Source: RGIG5270 sp045657185
GTDB lineage: Bacteria > Verrucomicrobiota > Lentisphaeria > Victivallales > Victivallaceae
DNA length: 5,397 nucleotides
Direction: 5' to 3'
Assembly: GCA_045657185.1 (NCBI GenBank)
Contig: JAZOSO010000156.1
Coordinates: 1 to 5,397 of the forward strand
Each line of letters starts with the position of its first letter. Position 1 is the first letter of the stretch. Below the pieces are notes generated by a model. It was not told the origin of the DNA. It did no database searches and worked only from the letters and a program-made list of their open reading frames with translations. Both the position numbers and the translations under genes were made by a program. This document shows, piece after piece, positions 1 through 5,397 of this stretch.

Positions 1-23
1 AATCCGTAATCTTCAGTTTTCAT
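1..23 (-). CDS. Start of a divergent leftward gene (partial, product unknown)
   Basis: Read on the minus strand from position 23, an ATG opens a frame that stays open to the window edge and encodes MKTEDYG. Only seven codons are visible, so no function can be assigned. Support comes mainly from context: a well-formed sigma70-like promoter lies just upstream on the same strand (56-83), predicting a transcript start near 49-50 and a leader of about 27 nt. A purine-rich GAAAGAG at 40-34 lies 10 nt before the ATG and could be a weak ribosome-binding site. The frame is closed upstream by a stop at 41-39, so the start must be this ATG or the adjacent TTG at 26-24. The two other frames close within a few codons of their starts here. 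The call depends on sequence to the left of the window. Confidence 0.42.
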
Positions 24-55
24 CAACCATGCACTCTTTCAGTGACACGGCGTTT

Positions 56-83
56 AATATACACCAATTCTCATTCTTGTCAA
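56..83 (-). promoter_or_regulatory. Sigma70-like promoter for the divergent leftward gene
   Basis: On the minus strand there is a perfect TTGACA -35 box (83-78), a 16-nt spacer, and TATATT (61-56), which matches five of six bases of the -10 consensus. A TG lies immediately before the -10 box. Transcription would start near 49-50, about 27 nt before the candidate ATG at 23. This is the best promoter-like match in the intergenic region. Confidence 0.5.
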
Positions 84-297
84 GCTCAATTCTCAAAAAA
101 TATGCGTTTTTTTGCATTTTTCCATCACCATGCAGCCGAGCTCACATACGCTCATCTTTAAACAGAGCAATGCTTATTTCTTTTTATTCAACAAGATACA
201 ATTACATACTTTTACAAAAAAATCATTTTAGTATATTTTCTCATCCCCGGCGCACAGACTGCTATTTGAAGATTAAAGCTTTTTTTGCAAAAACAGA

Positions 298-333
298 TTG
301 GAAAAAATCAAAATCGGTGTTATCTTATATAAT
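298..333 (+). promoter_or_regulatory. Candidate promoter of the bamA operon
   Basis: A perfect TATAAT occurs at 328-333, but no good -35 box lies at the usual distance from it. An alternative is TTGGAA (298-303) with TATCTT (321-326) at 17-nt spacing, each matching four of six consensus bases. One of these probably serves as the operon promoter because the region immediately precedes bamA and no other plus-strand candidate stands out. In such AT-rich DNA, chance -10 matches are common, so the exact site is uncertain. Confidence 0.3.
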
Positions 334-368
334 AATATAAATGATAATTAAAACAGGTATTATATATA

Positions 369-2651
369 ATGAAAAATTCACTTAAATACTCTTTTCTGTT
401 GTTGATGACAATAAATGCTTTGACTGCGGCAAATATCTCAGAACTGAAATTCATCCAAAAAAGCAAGGTCAAAATCCCGGAAGAACAGCTCTTACTCCAT
501 ATCCAGCAACGAATTGGAGCTTCGCATGACCCGAAAATGGTCAATGAAGACATCAAACGCCTGTTCAAAACAGGAAACTTTCAAGATATAAAAGCTGAAA
601 CAGTTACAAAAAAAGACGGTTCCGTTGCCCTTACCTATATGCTTACCGCCAAACCGCGTGTCCGCAAAGTAATATTTCAGGGCAATGCTAAATTTAACAA
701 TCATGACCTGTATAAGCAAGTCACTGTAGTTGAAGGACTTGCGCTTGACGACAGCAGATTGCAGGAAAGTTTGACAAATCTCAAAAAGTTTTACAGTTCA
801 AAGGGTTACAACGACGCAGTTATCATTTTTCAAATTGACAAAGCCGAAGATGAAGAAATTGATATTACCTTCAGTATTGACGAAAAAATGCGTTTGAAGG
901 TCAACAATGTTACTTTTGAGGGTAACACAGTTTTTTCCAATTTGAAACTCAAGTTCGCAATTCAGAATAAATGGTCGCCTTTGAGCGGACTTTTTGAGGT
1001 CGGACTGCTTAACAGAGAAGAACTTGAACTTGATAAAGCCCGCATCCGCGAATTGTACTGGAACAAAGGATACCTGGACTTTGAAATAAAAGAACTCAAA
1101 ATTACTCCCAATGCTGATAATCCGGAATTCGTTGATATTCACTTTGTTATAGATGAAGGACACCAGTACAGCGTCGGAGAGCTGCATATTTCCGGTAATA
1201 CTGTCTATCAAACTGAAGACCTTTCCAACTTTGTTATACTCAAAAAAGGCGATATCTTTAATTTTGACAAAGAGCAGTCTTCAAGCAAAGGAATCGCCGC
1301 TCTCTACGAAGAACTCGGTTATGCCGATGTCGTTTGCGAACCTGTCCGCCGCTCTGACTTTGAGAAAAAAGTTGTAGATATTGACTTCGTAGTCAAAGAA
1401 GGCCGCAAGTACACCATCCGCGATGTGGTTATCTCCGGCAATATGGTTACTAAAGATAAAGTTATCCGCCGCGAACTTGCAATCCAGCCCGGAGACCCGG
1501 TTGACCGAAACCGCATCGAAGCCACTCAAGCAAGACTTATGGGCATGGGCTATTTTACTGATGTTAAGACAGTTGTAACAAATGCAGACTCTATCAATGA
1601 AAAAGATGTCAATATTCAAGTTGAAGAAAAAGATATGTTCAACTTGAGACTCGGTGCCGGCTTCTCTGACGTCAACAGTTTGATGGGTATGGTTGAACTT
1701 TCCAATAACAACTTTGATTTGCTTGACCCGTGGAACTGGTTTACAGGAGGCGGGCAAACACTTCGTATTCAAGTGGTTTTCGGTATTGAACTAATGGGTT
1801 TCAATGTTGACTTCTCCGAACCGTGGCTGCTGGATATGCCGCTTAAATTTGATATTAACGGGTACATGAATCAATCCGAATTTGACGACTGGGACGAAAA
1901 CAGAGTCGGTGTCAGAACTTCGCTTACACGCCGTATCTTTGATGACTTTACCAGCATAACTTTCGCTTATAAGTTTGAAAATGTTGATGTCAAAAATCTT
2001 AACTGGTTCGCATCAAGAGAGATAAAGAAATATGCAGGCGATAATCTGGTCAGTCAGTTCTCAGTCATGCTTGACCGCGATACCCGCGACAGCATGATGA
2101 TGCCTACCAGCGGCTATAATATCAATATCCTCGGCGCATTTGCTCCTGACTTCATCGGTTCCACCAACGGGTTCTACCGTACGGAAATTAAAGGAAGTGT
2201 TTATTATCCGCTGTTTGACAAAGCAATCATCCTTATGGCAGGCGCAAAATTCGGTGTAGTCGGCGGTTTCAACGGCGAAGACGCTCCGATTTTTGAACGT
2301 TACTTCCTCGGCGGCGGCGACTCCATCCGCGGTTTTGAATACCGCGAAATATCACCTCGTGACAGACACGGTGTCCGCAAAGGCGGTCAAACTATGCTTG
2401 TAGTTACAGGAGAAATTTCACATCCCATCTGGGATTTCATACGCGGTGCAGTTTTTGTTGATGTGGGCAATACCTGGGAGGACAGCTGGAAACTCGGCGA
2501 TGTCAATATCGGAGTCGGTTACGGTCTGCGTATTCTCCTGCCCTACCTCAATGCACCTATCAAACTTGATCTGGCATACCCGATCCTCAACAATCAGGAT
2601 GGTTATGACAGTAAATTACGCTTCCACTTTAACATGGGATTTACTTTCTGA
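369..2651 (+). CDS. bamA: BamA (YaeT/Omp85), outer-membrane protein assembly factor
   Basis: This is the essential core of the BAM complex, which folds and inserts beta-barrel proteins into the outer membrane. Residues 1 to about 21 form a signal peptide (Lys-rich start, FLLLM core, LTAA cleavage region). Five periplasmic POTRA domains follow at about 23-97, 98-177, 178-268, 269-350 and 351-424. Four of them open with the typical strand-turn G-N motif (FQGN 103, FEGN 183, ISGN 274, ISGN 355). The barrel spans about 425-760. It contains the Omp85 signature LDRDTRDS...P..G (569-582), the lid-loop RYFLGGGDSIRGF with the conserved RGF (654-656), and FVDVGNTW (696-703). The chain ends in the aromatic FTF expected of barrel proteins. 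At 760 residues it is slightly shorter than E. coli BamA (810). No paired cysteines are present in the barrel. The start fits the signal peptide, although the Shine-Dalgarno (ACAGG, 353-357) is weak. The stop overlaps the mazG start. Confidence 0.97.
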   Translation: MKNSLKYSFLLLMTINALTAANISELKFIQKSKVKIPEEQLLLHIQQRIGASHDPKMVNEDIKRLFKTGNFQDIKAETVTKKDGSVALTYMLTAKPRVRKVIFQGNAKFNNHDLYKQVTVVEGLALDDSRLQESLTNLKKFYSSKGYNDAVIIFQIDKAEDEEIDITFSIDEKMRLKVNNVTFEGNTVFSNLKLKFAIQNKWSPLSGLFEVGLLNREELELDKARIRELYWNKGYLDFEIKELKITPNADNPEFVDIHFVIDEGHQYSVGELHISGNTVYQTEDLSNFVILKKGDIFNFDKEQSSSKGIAALYEELGYADVVCEPVRRSDFEKKVVDIDFVVKEGRKYTIRDVVISGNMVTKDKVIRRELAIQPGDPVDRNRIEATQARLMGMGYFTDVKTVVTNADSINEKDVNIQVEEKDMFNLRLGAGFSDVNSLMGMVELSNNNFDLLDPWNWFTGGGQTLRIQVVFGIELMGFNVDFSEPWLLDMPLKFDINGYMNQSEFDDWDENRVGVRTSLTRRIFDDFTSITFAYKFENVDVKNLNWFASREIKKYAGDNLVSQFSVMLDRDTRDSMMMPTSGYNINILGAFAPDFIGSTNGFYRTEIKGSVYYPLFDKAIILMAGAKFGVVGGFNGEDAPIFERYFLGGGDSIRGFEYREISPRDRHGVRKGGQTMLVVTGEISHPIWDFIRGAVFVDVGNTWEDSWKLGDVNIGVGYGLRILLPYLNAPIKLDLAYPILNNQDGYDSKLRFHFNMGFTF

Positions 2652-3427
2652 TGCAAAAACAACCTGAAAATTTATACGAAGTAATACGCATTCTGCGTGC
2701 ACCCGGCGGCTGTCCGTGGGACAGAGAACAAACCAGCGAGAGTGTCAGCTCATGCATGGCTGAAGAATGCGCTGAAGTACTTGAAGCCATTGACCTTAAA
2801 GACCCGGAACTTCTCTGTGAAGAACTCGGAGATTTGTTAATGAACATTATCTTTCAGGCAGTTATCGCTGAGGAAAAAGGTCAATTCACGTGGGAAGATG
2901 TGCAAAAAGATATCTGTACCAAAATGATTCGCCGCCACGCTCACGTTTTCGGCGACCTCAGTGCAGAAAACTCCACCGATGTCCTGAAAATCTGGGACAA
3001 AATCAAAGCAGCAGAAAAGAAAAAACACAAATCCGACTCCGTAATGGGCAATATCCCCCCTGCCCTCTCTGCATTAAATACAGCAGAGAAAATTCAGAAA
3101 AAAGCCGCAAAATACGACTTTGACTGGAAAAACCAGAATGATATTCTGCTGAAAATAAAAGAAGAACTCAATGAAGTTGAAATTGCCATGGCAAACGGCA
3201 ATGATGATGAAATCAATGAAGAACTCGGAGACTTGCTCTTTGCAACAGTAAATCTGATACGCTACCGCAAACAGAAAACTTCCGAACAATTGCTGCGCAG
3301 TGCAAACAGCAAATTCATCAAACGCTTCCAATATATTGAAAAGGAGCTCAAATCACGCAACCGAACACTTGAAGAAGCTTCGCTTGACGAAATGGAAGGA
3401 CTTTATCAGGAGGCGAAAAAATGTTGA
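2651..3427 (+). CDS. mazG: MazG nucleoside triphosphate pyrophosphohydrolase
   Basis: MazG hydrolyses NTPs and dNTPs to the monophosphate and pyrophosphate in the cytoplasm, cleaning the nucleotide pool; in E. coli it also affects (p)ppGpp-dependent responses. The 258-residue protein has the two-domain architecture of E. coli MazG. The first domain carries GGCPWDREQT (19-28), the metal-binding EExxE helix (38-42), its partner ExxD (58-61) and RRHAHVFGD (94-102). The second carries another EExxE (171-175) and ExxD (191-194) pair followed by the usual basic C-terminal helices with KFIKRF (221-226). Both sets of acidic residues look intact, so neither domain is obviously dead. The ATG shares its A with the bamA TGA (TGATG), and no strong Shine-Dalgarno precedes it, so translation is probably coupled to bamA. 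Its 3' end overlaps the next gene by 7 nt. Confidence 0.95.
   Translation: MQKQPENLYEVIRILRAPGGCPWDREQTSESVSSCMAEECAEVLEAIDLKDPELLCEELGDLLMNIIFQAVIAEEKGQFTWEDVQKDICTKMIRRHAHVFGDLSAENSTDVLKIWDKIKAAEKKKHKSDSVMGNIPPALSALNTAEKIQKKAAKYDFDWKNQNDILLKIKEELNEVEIAMANGNDDEINEELGDLLFATVNLIRYRKQKTSEQLLRSANSKFIKRFQYIEKELKSRNRTLEEASLDEMEGLYQEAKKC
3408..3413 (+). promoter_or_regulatory. Perfect Shine-Dalgarno AGGAGG inside the mazG 3' end
   Basis: AGGAGG lies 7 nt before the ATG at 3421, within the last codons of mazG. It is the strongest ribosome-binding site in the window. It fixes the start of the small exported protein and suggests that protein is made at a higher rate than its neighbours. Confidence 0.85.
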
Positions 3428-3795
3428 GTTTACGGCGTACAGCATTGGCAACATGTGCCGCAATCTGCTTTTTTACCTTTATCCCGCAACGGGCAAAAGC
3501 GATGGACCCTGTAACCATTGCCGTACTTGCCCCCATTGCCATCAAAGCAGCGCAAGTTATGCGTCCGTATATTCAAAGAGGTCTTATATCAGGCACAAGA
3601 GGGCTGATACAAACCGGCAAAGATACACTTGAGATACTCTATCTCCCGTGGGGCGTTGTGCAAATGACCCTCGGTCTGCCTTTCGGCGGTCTCGGTCCGG
3701 GCATGAGAAATGTCTGCAAAGGGCTTATCGCTCCGTTCAAAGTAGTTGCCGATGTATTGTATTTGCCGATACAGTTCACAGGTTTTGTCAATTAG
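3421..3795 (+). CDS. Small exported protein of unknown function with an internal repeat
   Basis: I do not recognise this 124-residue protein. Residues 1-27 form a clear Sec-type signal peptide: Arg-Arg at 5-6, a hydrophobic core at about 8-21, and an AKA cleavage site before Met28. There is no lipobox cysteine, so a soluble or membrane-associated periplasmic product is more likely than a lipoprotein. The mature part of about 97 residues is hydrophobic and Gly/Pro-rich. It starts with a helix-like segment (31-47) and includes GLPFGGLGPG (85-94). Two 17-residue segments, 60-76 and 100-116, align without gaps as (R/K)-G-L-I-x3-K-x3-(E/D)-(I/V)-L-Y-L-P. Another RGLI occurs at 53-56. The gene overlaps mazG by 7 nt and has a perfect ribosome-binding site. 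Its place in a bamA operon fits an envelope role, but that is inference. Coding status rests on the signal peptide, ribosome-binding site, spacing and repeat. Confidence 0.85.
   Translation: MLSLRRTALATCAAICFFTFIPQRAKAMDPVTIAVLAPIAIKAAQVMRPYIQRGLISGTRGLIQTGKDTLEILYLPWGVVQMTLGLPFGGLGPGMRNVCKGLIAPFKVVADVLYLPIQFTGFVN
3598..3768 (+). repeat. Diverged protein-level tandem repeat in the small exported protein
   Basis: The unit at 3598-3648 encodes residues 60-76 and the unit at 3718-3768 encodes residues 100-116, 120 nt apart start to start. Eight of 17 residues are identical and R/K, E/D and I/V pairs are conservative. The codons differ widely (for example CTCTATCTCCCG versus TTGTATTTGCCG), so the likeness is kept at protein level and is not a recent DNA duplication. 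Confidence 0.65.
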
Positions 3796-3805
3796 CGAGG
3801 CTGTC

Positions 3806-4252
3806 ATGCCGATTCCACTTTCAAAATATAAGGAAATCGCCGAGCGTGAGCGATTGAAAAAAATGCTCAATGAATGGTACGGCGAGCGTGACGGAGCATT
3901 ACAGATAAATGCTCATGATAAACCCATACGGAATTTGTGTGAACTCAACGAAGAGTTTCTGAAGTCCGCATTCCCTGCCAATATGAAATACAGCGTTGAA
4001 CTCTCCTCGCACTGGCAGGAAATCGTTTCTGCGCCGCTGGCTGCCATGCTTAATTTTTCTTCTCTTGACGATGACGGTGTGCTTTATCTTGAGGTACGGC
4101 ACAGTGCATTTCTGCAGGAAGAACTGCTGAAAAGTTCCGACTTGCTGCTCGGAAGAATAAATGAAAAGCTCGGTGCCGATATATGCAAAGAAGTACGGTT
4201 CGTGCCGTCAGGCGGCAATTCATACTCAAGAAATCAAAAATTCGGAAGATAA
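3806..4252 (+). CDS. DUF721/DciA-like protein, probable replicative helicase loader
   Basis: The C-terminal two thirds match the DUF721 (DciA) pattern. Trp70 begins a W-x-x-I-V-x-x-P-L-A helix (70-79). A strand GVLYLEV (91-97) is followed by the H-S-A-F-L-Q-E-E-L helix (99-107), LLLGRINEKLG (113-123) and the closing strand KEVRFV (128-133). DciA proteins have a KH-like fold and help load DnaB helicase in the many bacteria lacking DnaC or DnaI; that role is inferred here from family membership. The 148-residue chain carries a charged N-terminal extension of about 50 residues and only a short tail after the domain. I chose the ATG at 3806 because GAGG (3797-3800) lies 5 nt upstream and it begins 10 nt after the previous stop. 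An in-frame ATG at 3746 would run inside the preceding gene. The gene ends one base before the next start. Confidence 0.78.
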   Translation: MPIPLSKYKEIAERERLKKMLNEWYGERDGALQINAHDKPIRNLCELNEEFLKSAFPANMKYSVELSSHWQEIVSAPLAAMLNFSSLDDDGVLYLEVRHSAFLQEELLKSSDLLLGRINEKLGADICKEVRFVPSGGNSYSRNQKFGR

Positions 4253-4253
4253 A

Positions 4254-5324
4254 ATGAAAGAAAATATCAAAAAAATCCTGATTTATCTGTGCTGTTTCGT
4301 ACTGCTTTTTTTACTCGGAGTTGCGATTTCAGATGCTGTAATCATTGCCAGAGCCAAATACCTGCTCCATGTCGCCGATTCGCTGAACTTTGAAAAAGAT
4401 ATGCAGAAAGCCTATCCGGTTATCCCATCGGAACGCAACGGTTTTGCCGAATTTGAAAAAATCGCCGCCGCTTTGGATAAACTGCCGCCTGAAATGCAGG
4501 AACTTGACCGCAAGCTCAATTCTGAACTCAACAGAAATCACTCCGTTGATGAACAGAAAAAGTTTTGGGAAAATCCCGAAGTTACAGCCATCGCCAACAA
4601 TCTGCCGTCTATTCCTTACAATATAAAGTTTGACCTCGGATACGGCACCGGACGCAGCAATTCAGCTCGCAGTTTGCAGCTTATCAGACGCCTCCATAAT
4701 TTTTATGTAAATTACCTGAAATTCAGTGCATCGCAGGGGGATAAACTGCAAGTTCTGCTTATTTTCCAAAACCTTATCACACTTAACCGCTCACTTGAAC
4801 GTCAAAATCTGGCAAGCTGTGAATATCTGCGGCAGGATTTATGGATTTCCACCCTTGATACACTTGTACATTACGGACCGACGGAAAAAAGATATGAAGA
4901 ATACTATCTTGCCCTGCAAAAATTGGTTCAATCTCTCGATTTTGAATACTGCCCGCAGCTGACTGTCCGTTACAATAATTTAAAAATCGCACTTGTCAAT
5001 CCGCTATATGGTGATAATCTTATTCAAAAACACAAAAATTATATCAATTCAATCAAAGAATTTACCAAAGAACTCCGCGAAGCGTTAATGCAATACCCCC
5101 TCCCCGCAGATTTGAAACGCAATCCGCCGCTTGAAAAAGATATTTTCTTCAAACAAAAATCTATTGTACAGTCTCAACTGCAAATACTTATGCACCTTAA
5201 ACTGTATCAGCTCAAAAACGGATTTTTCCCTGAAGCTGTTGAAGGGTTCCCTGTAACACAGTTTGATAATTTGCTTTACAAACGCATCTCTCCCAACGAT
5301 TTTGTACTCAAGCAAAAACTTTGA
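4254..5324 (+). CDS. Membrane-anchored protein of unknown function, PVC-type
   Basis: This 356-residue protein has one hydrophobic helix at about 8-32 after a short Lys-rich N-terminus. That suggests a single-pass anchor or uncleaved signal, with the remaining 320 residues outside the cytoplasmic membrane. The rest is mainly helical and charged. Two patches resemble a loosely defined family I associate with Planctomycetes/Verrucomicrobia/Lentisphaerae: IPSERNGFAEFEKIAAAL (57-74), like their 'P-x-x-x-N-A-x-x-x-Y-x-x-A' segment, and LKLYQLKNGFFPEAV (315-329) near the C-terminus, like 'lyrlehGryPesL'. That likeness comes from memory and was not searched. I know of no biochemical function for such proteins. 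The ATG at 4254 follows the previous stop by one base, and GGAAG (4244-4248) is at good spacing. It is the last gene of the operon and ends directly against a convergent gene. Confidence 0.83.
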   Translation: MKENIKKILIYLCCFVLLFLLGVAISDAVIIARAKYLLHVADSLNFEKDMQKAYPVIPSERNGFAEFEKIAAALDKLPPEMQELDRKLNSELNRNHSVDEQKKFWENPEVTAIANNLPSIPYNIKFDLGYGTGRSNSARSLQLIRRLHNFYVNYLKFSASQGDKLQVLLIFQNLITLNRSLERQNLASCEYLRQDLWISTLDTLVHYGPTEKRYEEYYLALQKLVQSLDFEYCPQLTVRYNNLKIALVNPLYGDNLIQKHKNYINSIKEFTKELREALMQYPLPADLKRNPPLEKDIFFKQKSIVQSQLQILMHLKLYQLKNGFFPEAVEGFPVTQFDNLLYKRISPNDFVLKQKL

Positions 5325-5397
5325 TTATCGATGTGAATTTTTGGCGACAACGGAAGAGAGAGCAATCAAAGCTATAATATTAGGCAATACCATAAGC
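5325..5397 (-). CDS. C-terminus of a probable sodium/alanine (AGCS family) symporter (partial)
   Basis: On the minus strand an open frame enters from the right edge and ends at a TAA (5327-5325) after 23 visible residues. It begins LMVLPNIIALIALSS and ends VVAKNSHR. This closely resembles the last membrane segment and short cytoplasmic tail of AGCS-family transporters, which import alanine or glycine with sodium and commonly end in a pattern like N-G-L-M-A-x-P-N-L-I-A-L-L-L-L-S followed by VV and a charged tail. The hydrophobic run, the Pro-Asn pair and the basic end all fit. The fragment is short, so the family call rests on one motif and needs the sequence to the right of the window. Its stop codon directly abuts the stop of the plus-strand gene. 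Confidence 0.6.
   Translation of the reverse strand, partial: LMVLPNIIALIALSSVVAKNSHR

Larger units (their letters stand above)
24..368. other. AT-rich divergent intergenic region
   Basis: About 345 nt separate the presumed leftward gene from bamA. The stretch is clearly richer in A/T than the genes. An open frame at 29-340 on the plus strand has no recognisable protein features or ribosome-binding site and crosses the minus-strand promoter, so I do not treat it as a gene. I found no tRNA, riboswitch or strong GC-rich hairpin. Small T-rich inverted repeats occur, such as ATGC/GCAT arms at 102-117 followed by Ts, and a TTTTTGCAAAAA palindrome at 282-293. They are too weak to call terminators. 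The useful content appears to be the two outward-facing promoters. Confidence 0.6.

Noticed and set aside
95..121. Inverted repeat followed by Ts that might be a rho-independent terminator
   Set aside because: The arms (ATGC/GCAT plus A/T pairs across a bulge) are short and GC-poor, and no plus-strand gene is known to end upstream.
282..293. TTTTTGCAAAAA palindrome
   Set aside because: A chance palindrome is likely in such A/T-rich DNA; no second copy or promoter-relative position suggests an operator.
29..340. Plus-strand open frame of 103 codons in the intergenic region
   Set aside because: It lies in AT-rich DNA, has no ribosome-binding site, an implausible Ser/Phe/Ile-rich product with no domain pattern, and crosses the likely minus-strand promoter.
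1281..1772. Long minus-strand open frame inside bamA (163 codons)
   Set aside because: It lies antisense to conserved POTRA and barrel coding sequence, has no recognisable domain, and is best explained as a shadow of bamA codon use.
3055..3060. Run of six Cs in mazG as a possible slippage site
   Set aside because: The mazG frame is intact on both sides with both domains recognisable, so there is no sign of a programmed or accidental frameshift.
3746..3805. Upstream in-frame ATG extending the DUF721 protein by 20 residues
   Set aside because: It lies within the preceding gene and lacks a Shine-Dalgarno, while the ATG at 3806 has GAGG at 5-nt spacing just after the previous stop.
4161..4253. 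Upstream in-frame ATG extending the membrane-anchored protein by 31 residues
   Set aside because: It would overlap the DUF721 gene by 92 nt and put a polar stretch before the membrane helix. The ATG at 4254 has GGAAG upstream and starts one base after the previous stop.

Overview
This window looks like a diderm (Gram-negative-type) bacterial chromosome. The clearest sign is a complete BamA/Omp85 outer-membrane assembly factor with signal peptide, five POTRA domains and a beta-barrel. The last complete gene has features I associate with lineage-specific membrane-anchored proteins of the Planctomycetes-Verrucomicrobia-Lentisphaerae (PVC) group: one N-terminal membrane helix, an early 'P-x-E-x-N-G/A' patch and a C-terminal 'LxxYxLxNGxxPE' patch. 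A PVC member, perhaps Lentisphaerota or Verrucomicrobiota, is therefore my best guess, but this is inference without a database search.

Layout. Positions 1-23 appear to hold the first codons of a leftward gene, driven by a good sigma70-like promoter on the minus strand (56-83). The rest of 24-368 is AT-rich intergenic DNA and probably also carries the promoter of the rightward operon. From 369 to 5324 five plus-strand genes are packed almost without gaps: bamA (369-2651), mazG (2651-3427, 1-nt overlap), a small unrecognised exported protein (3421-3795, 7-nt overlap, perfect Shine-Dalgarno), a DUF721/DciA-like protein (3806-4252, 10-nt gap) and a membrane-anchored protein of unknown function (4254-5324, 1-nt gap). 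The stop codon of the last gene directly abuts the stop codon of a convergent minus-strand gene. Only 23 residues of that gene are in the window; they resemble the C-terminus of sodium/alanine (AGCS) symporters.

How the genes fit together. The spacing argues for one transcript with translational coupling, at least through bamA-mazG-small protein. The roles are mixed: outer-membrane protein assembly (BamA), removal of non-canonical or excess NTPs (MazG), probable replicative-helicase loading (DciA-like) and two cell-envelope proteins of unknown role. The genes that usually flank bamA in Proteobacteria (skp, lpxD, fabZ, lpxA) are not downstream. The least explained element is the 124-residue exported protein, which contains a gapless 17-residue internal repeat and could be a lineage-specific envelope component. 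I see no RNA genes, CRISPR arrays, insertion sequences or phage genes.
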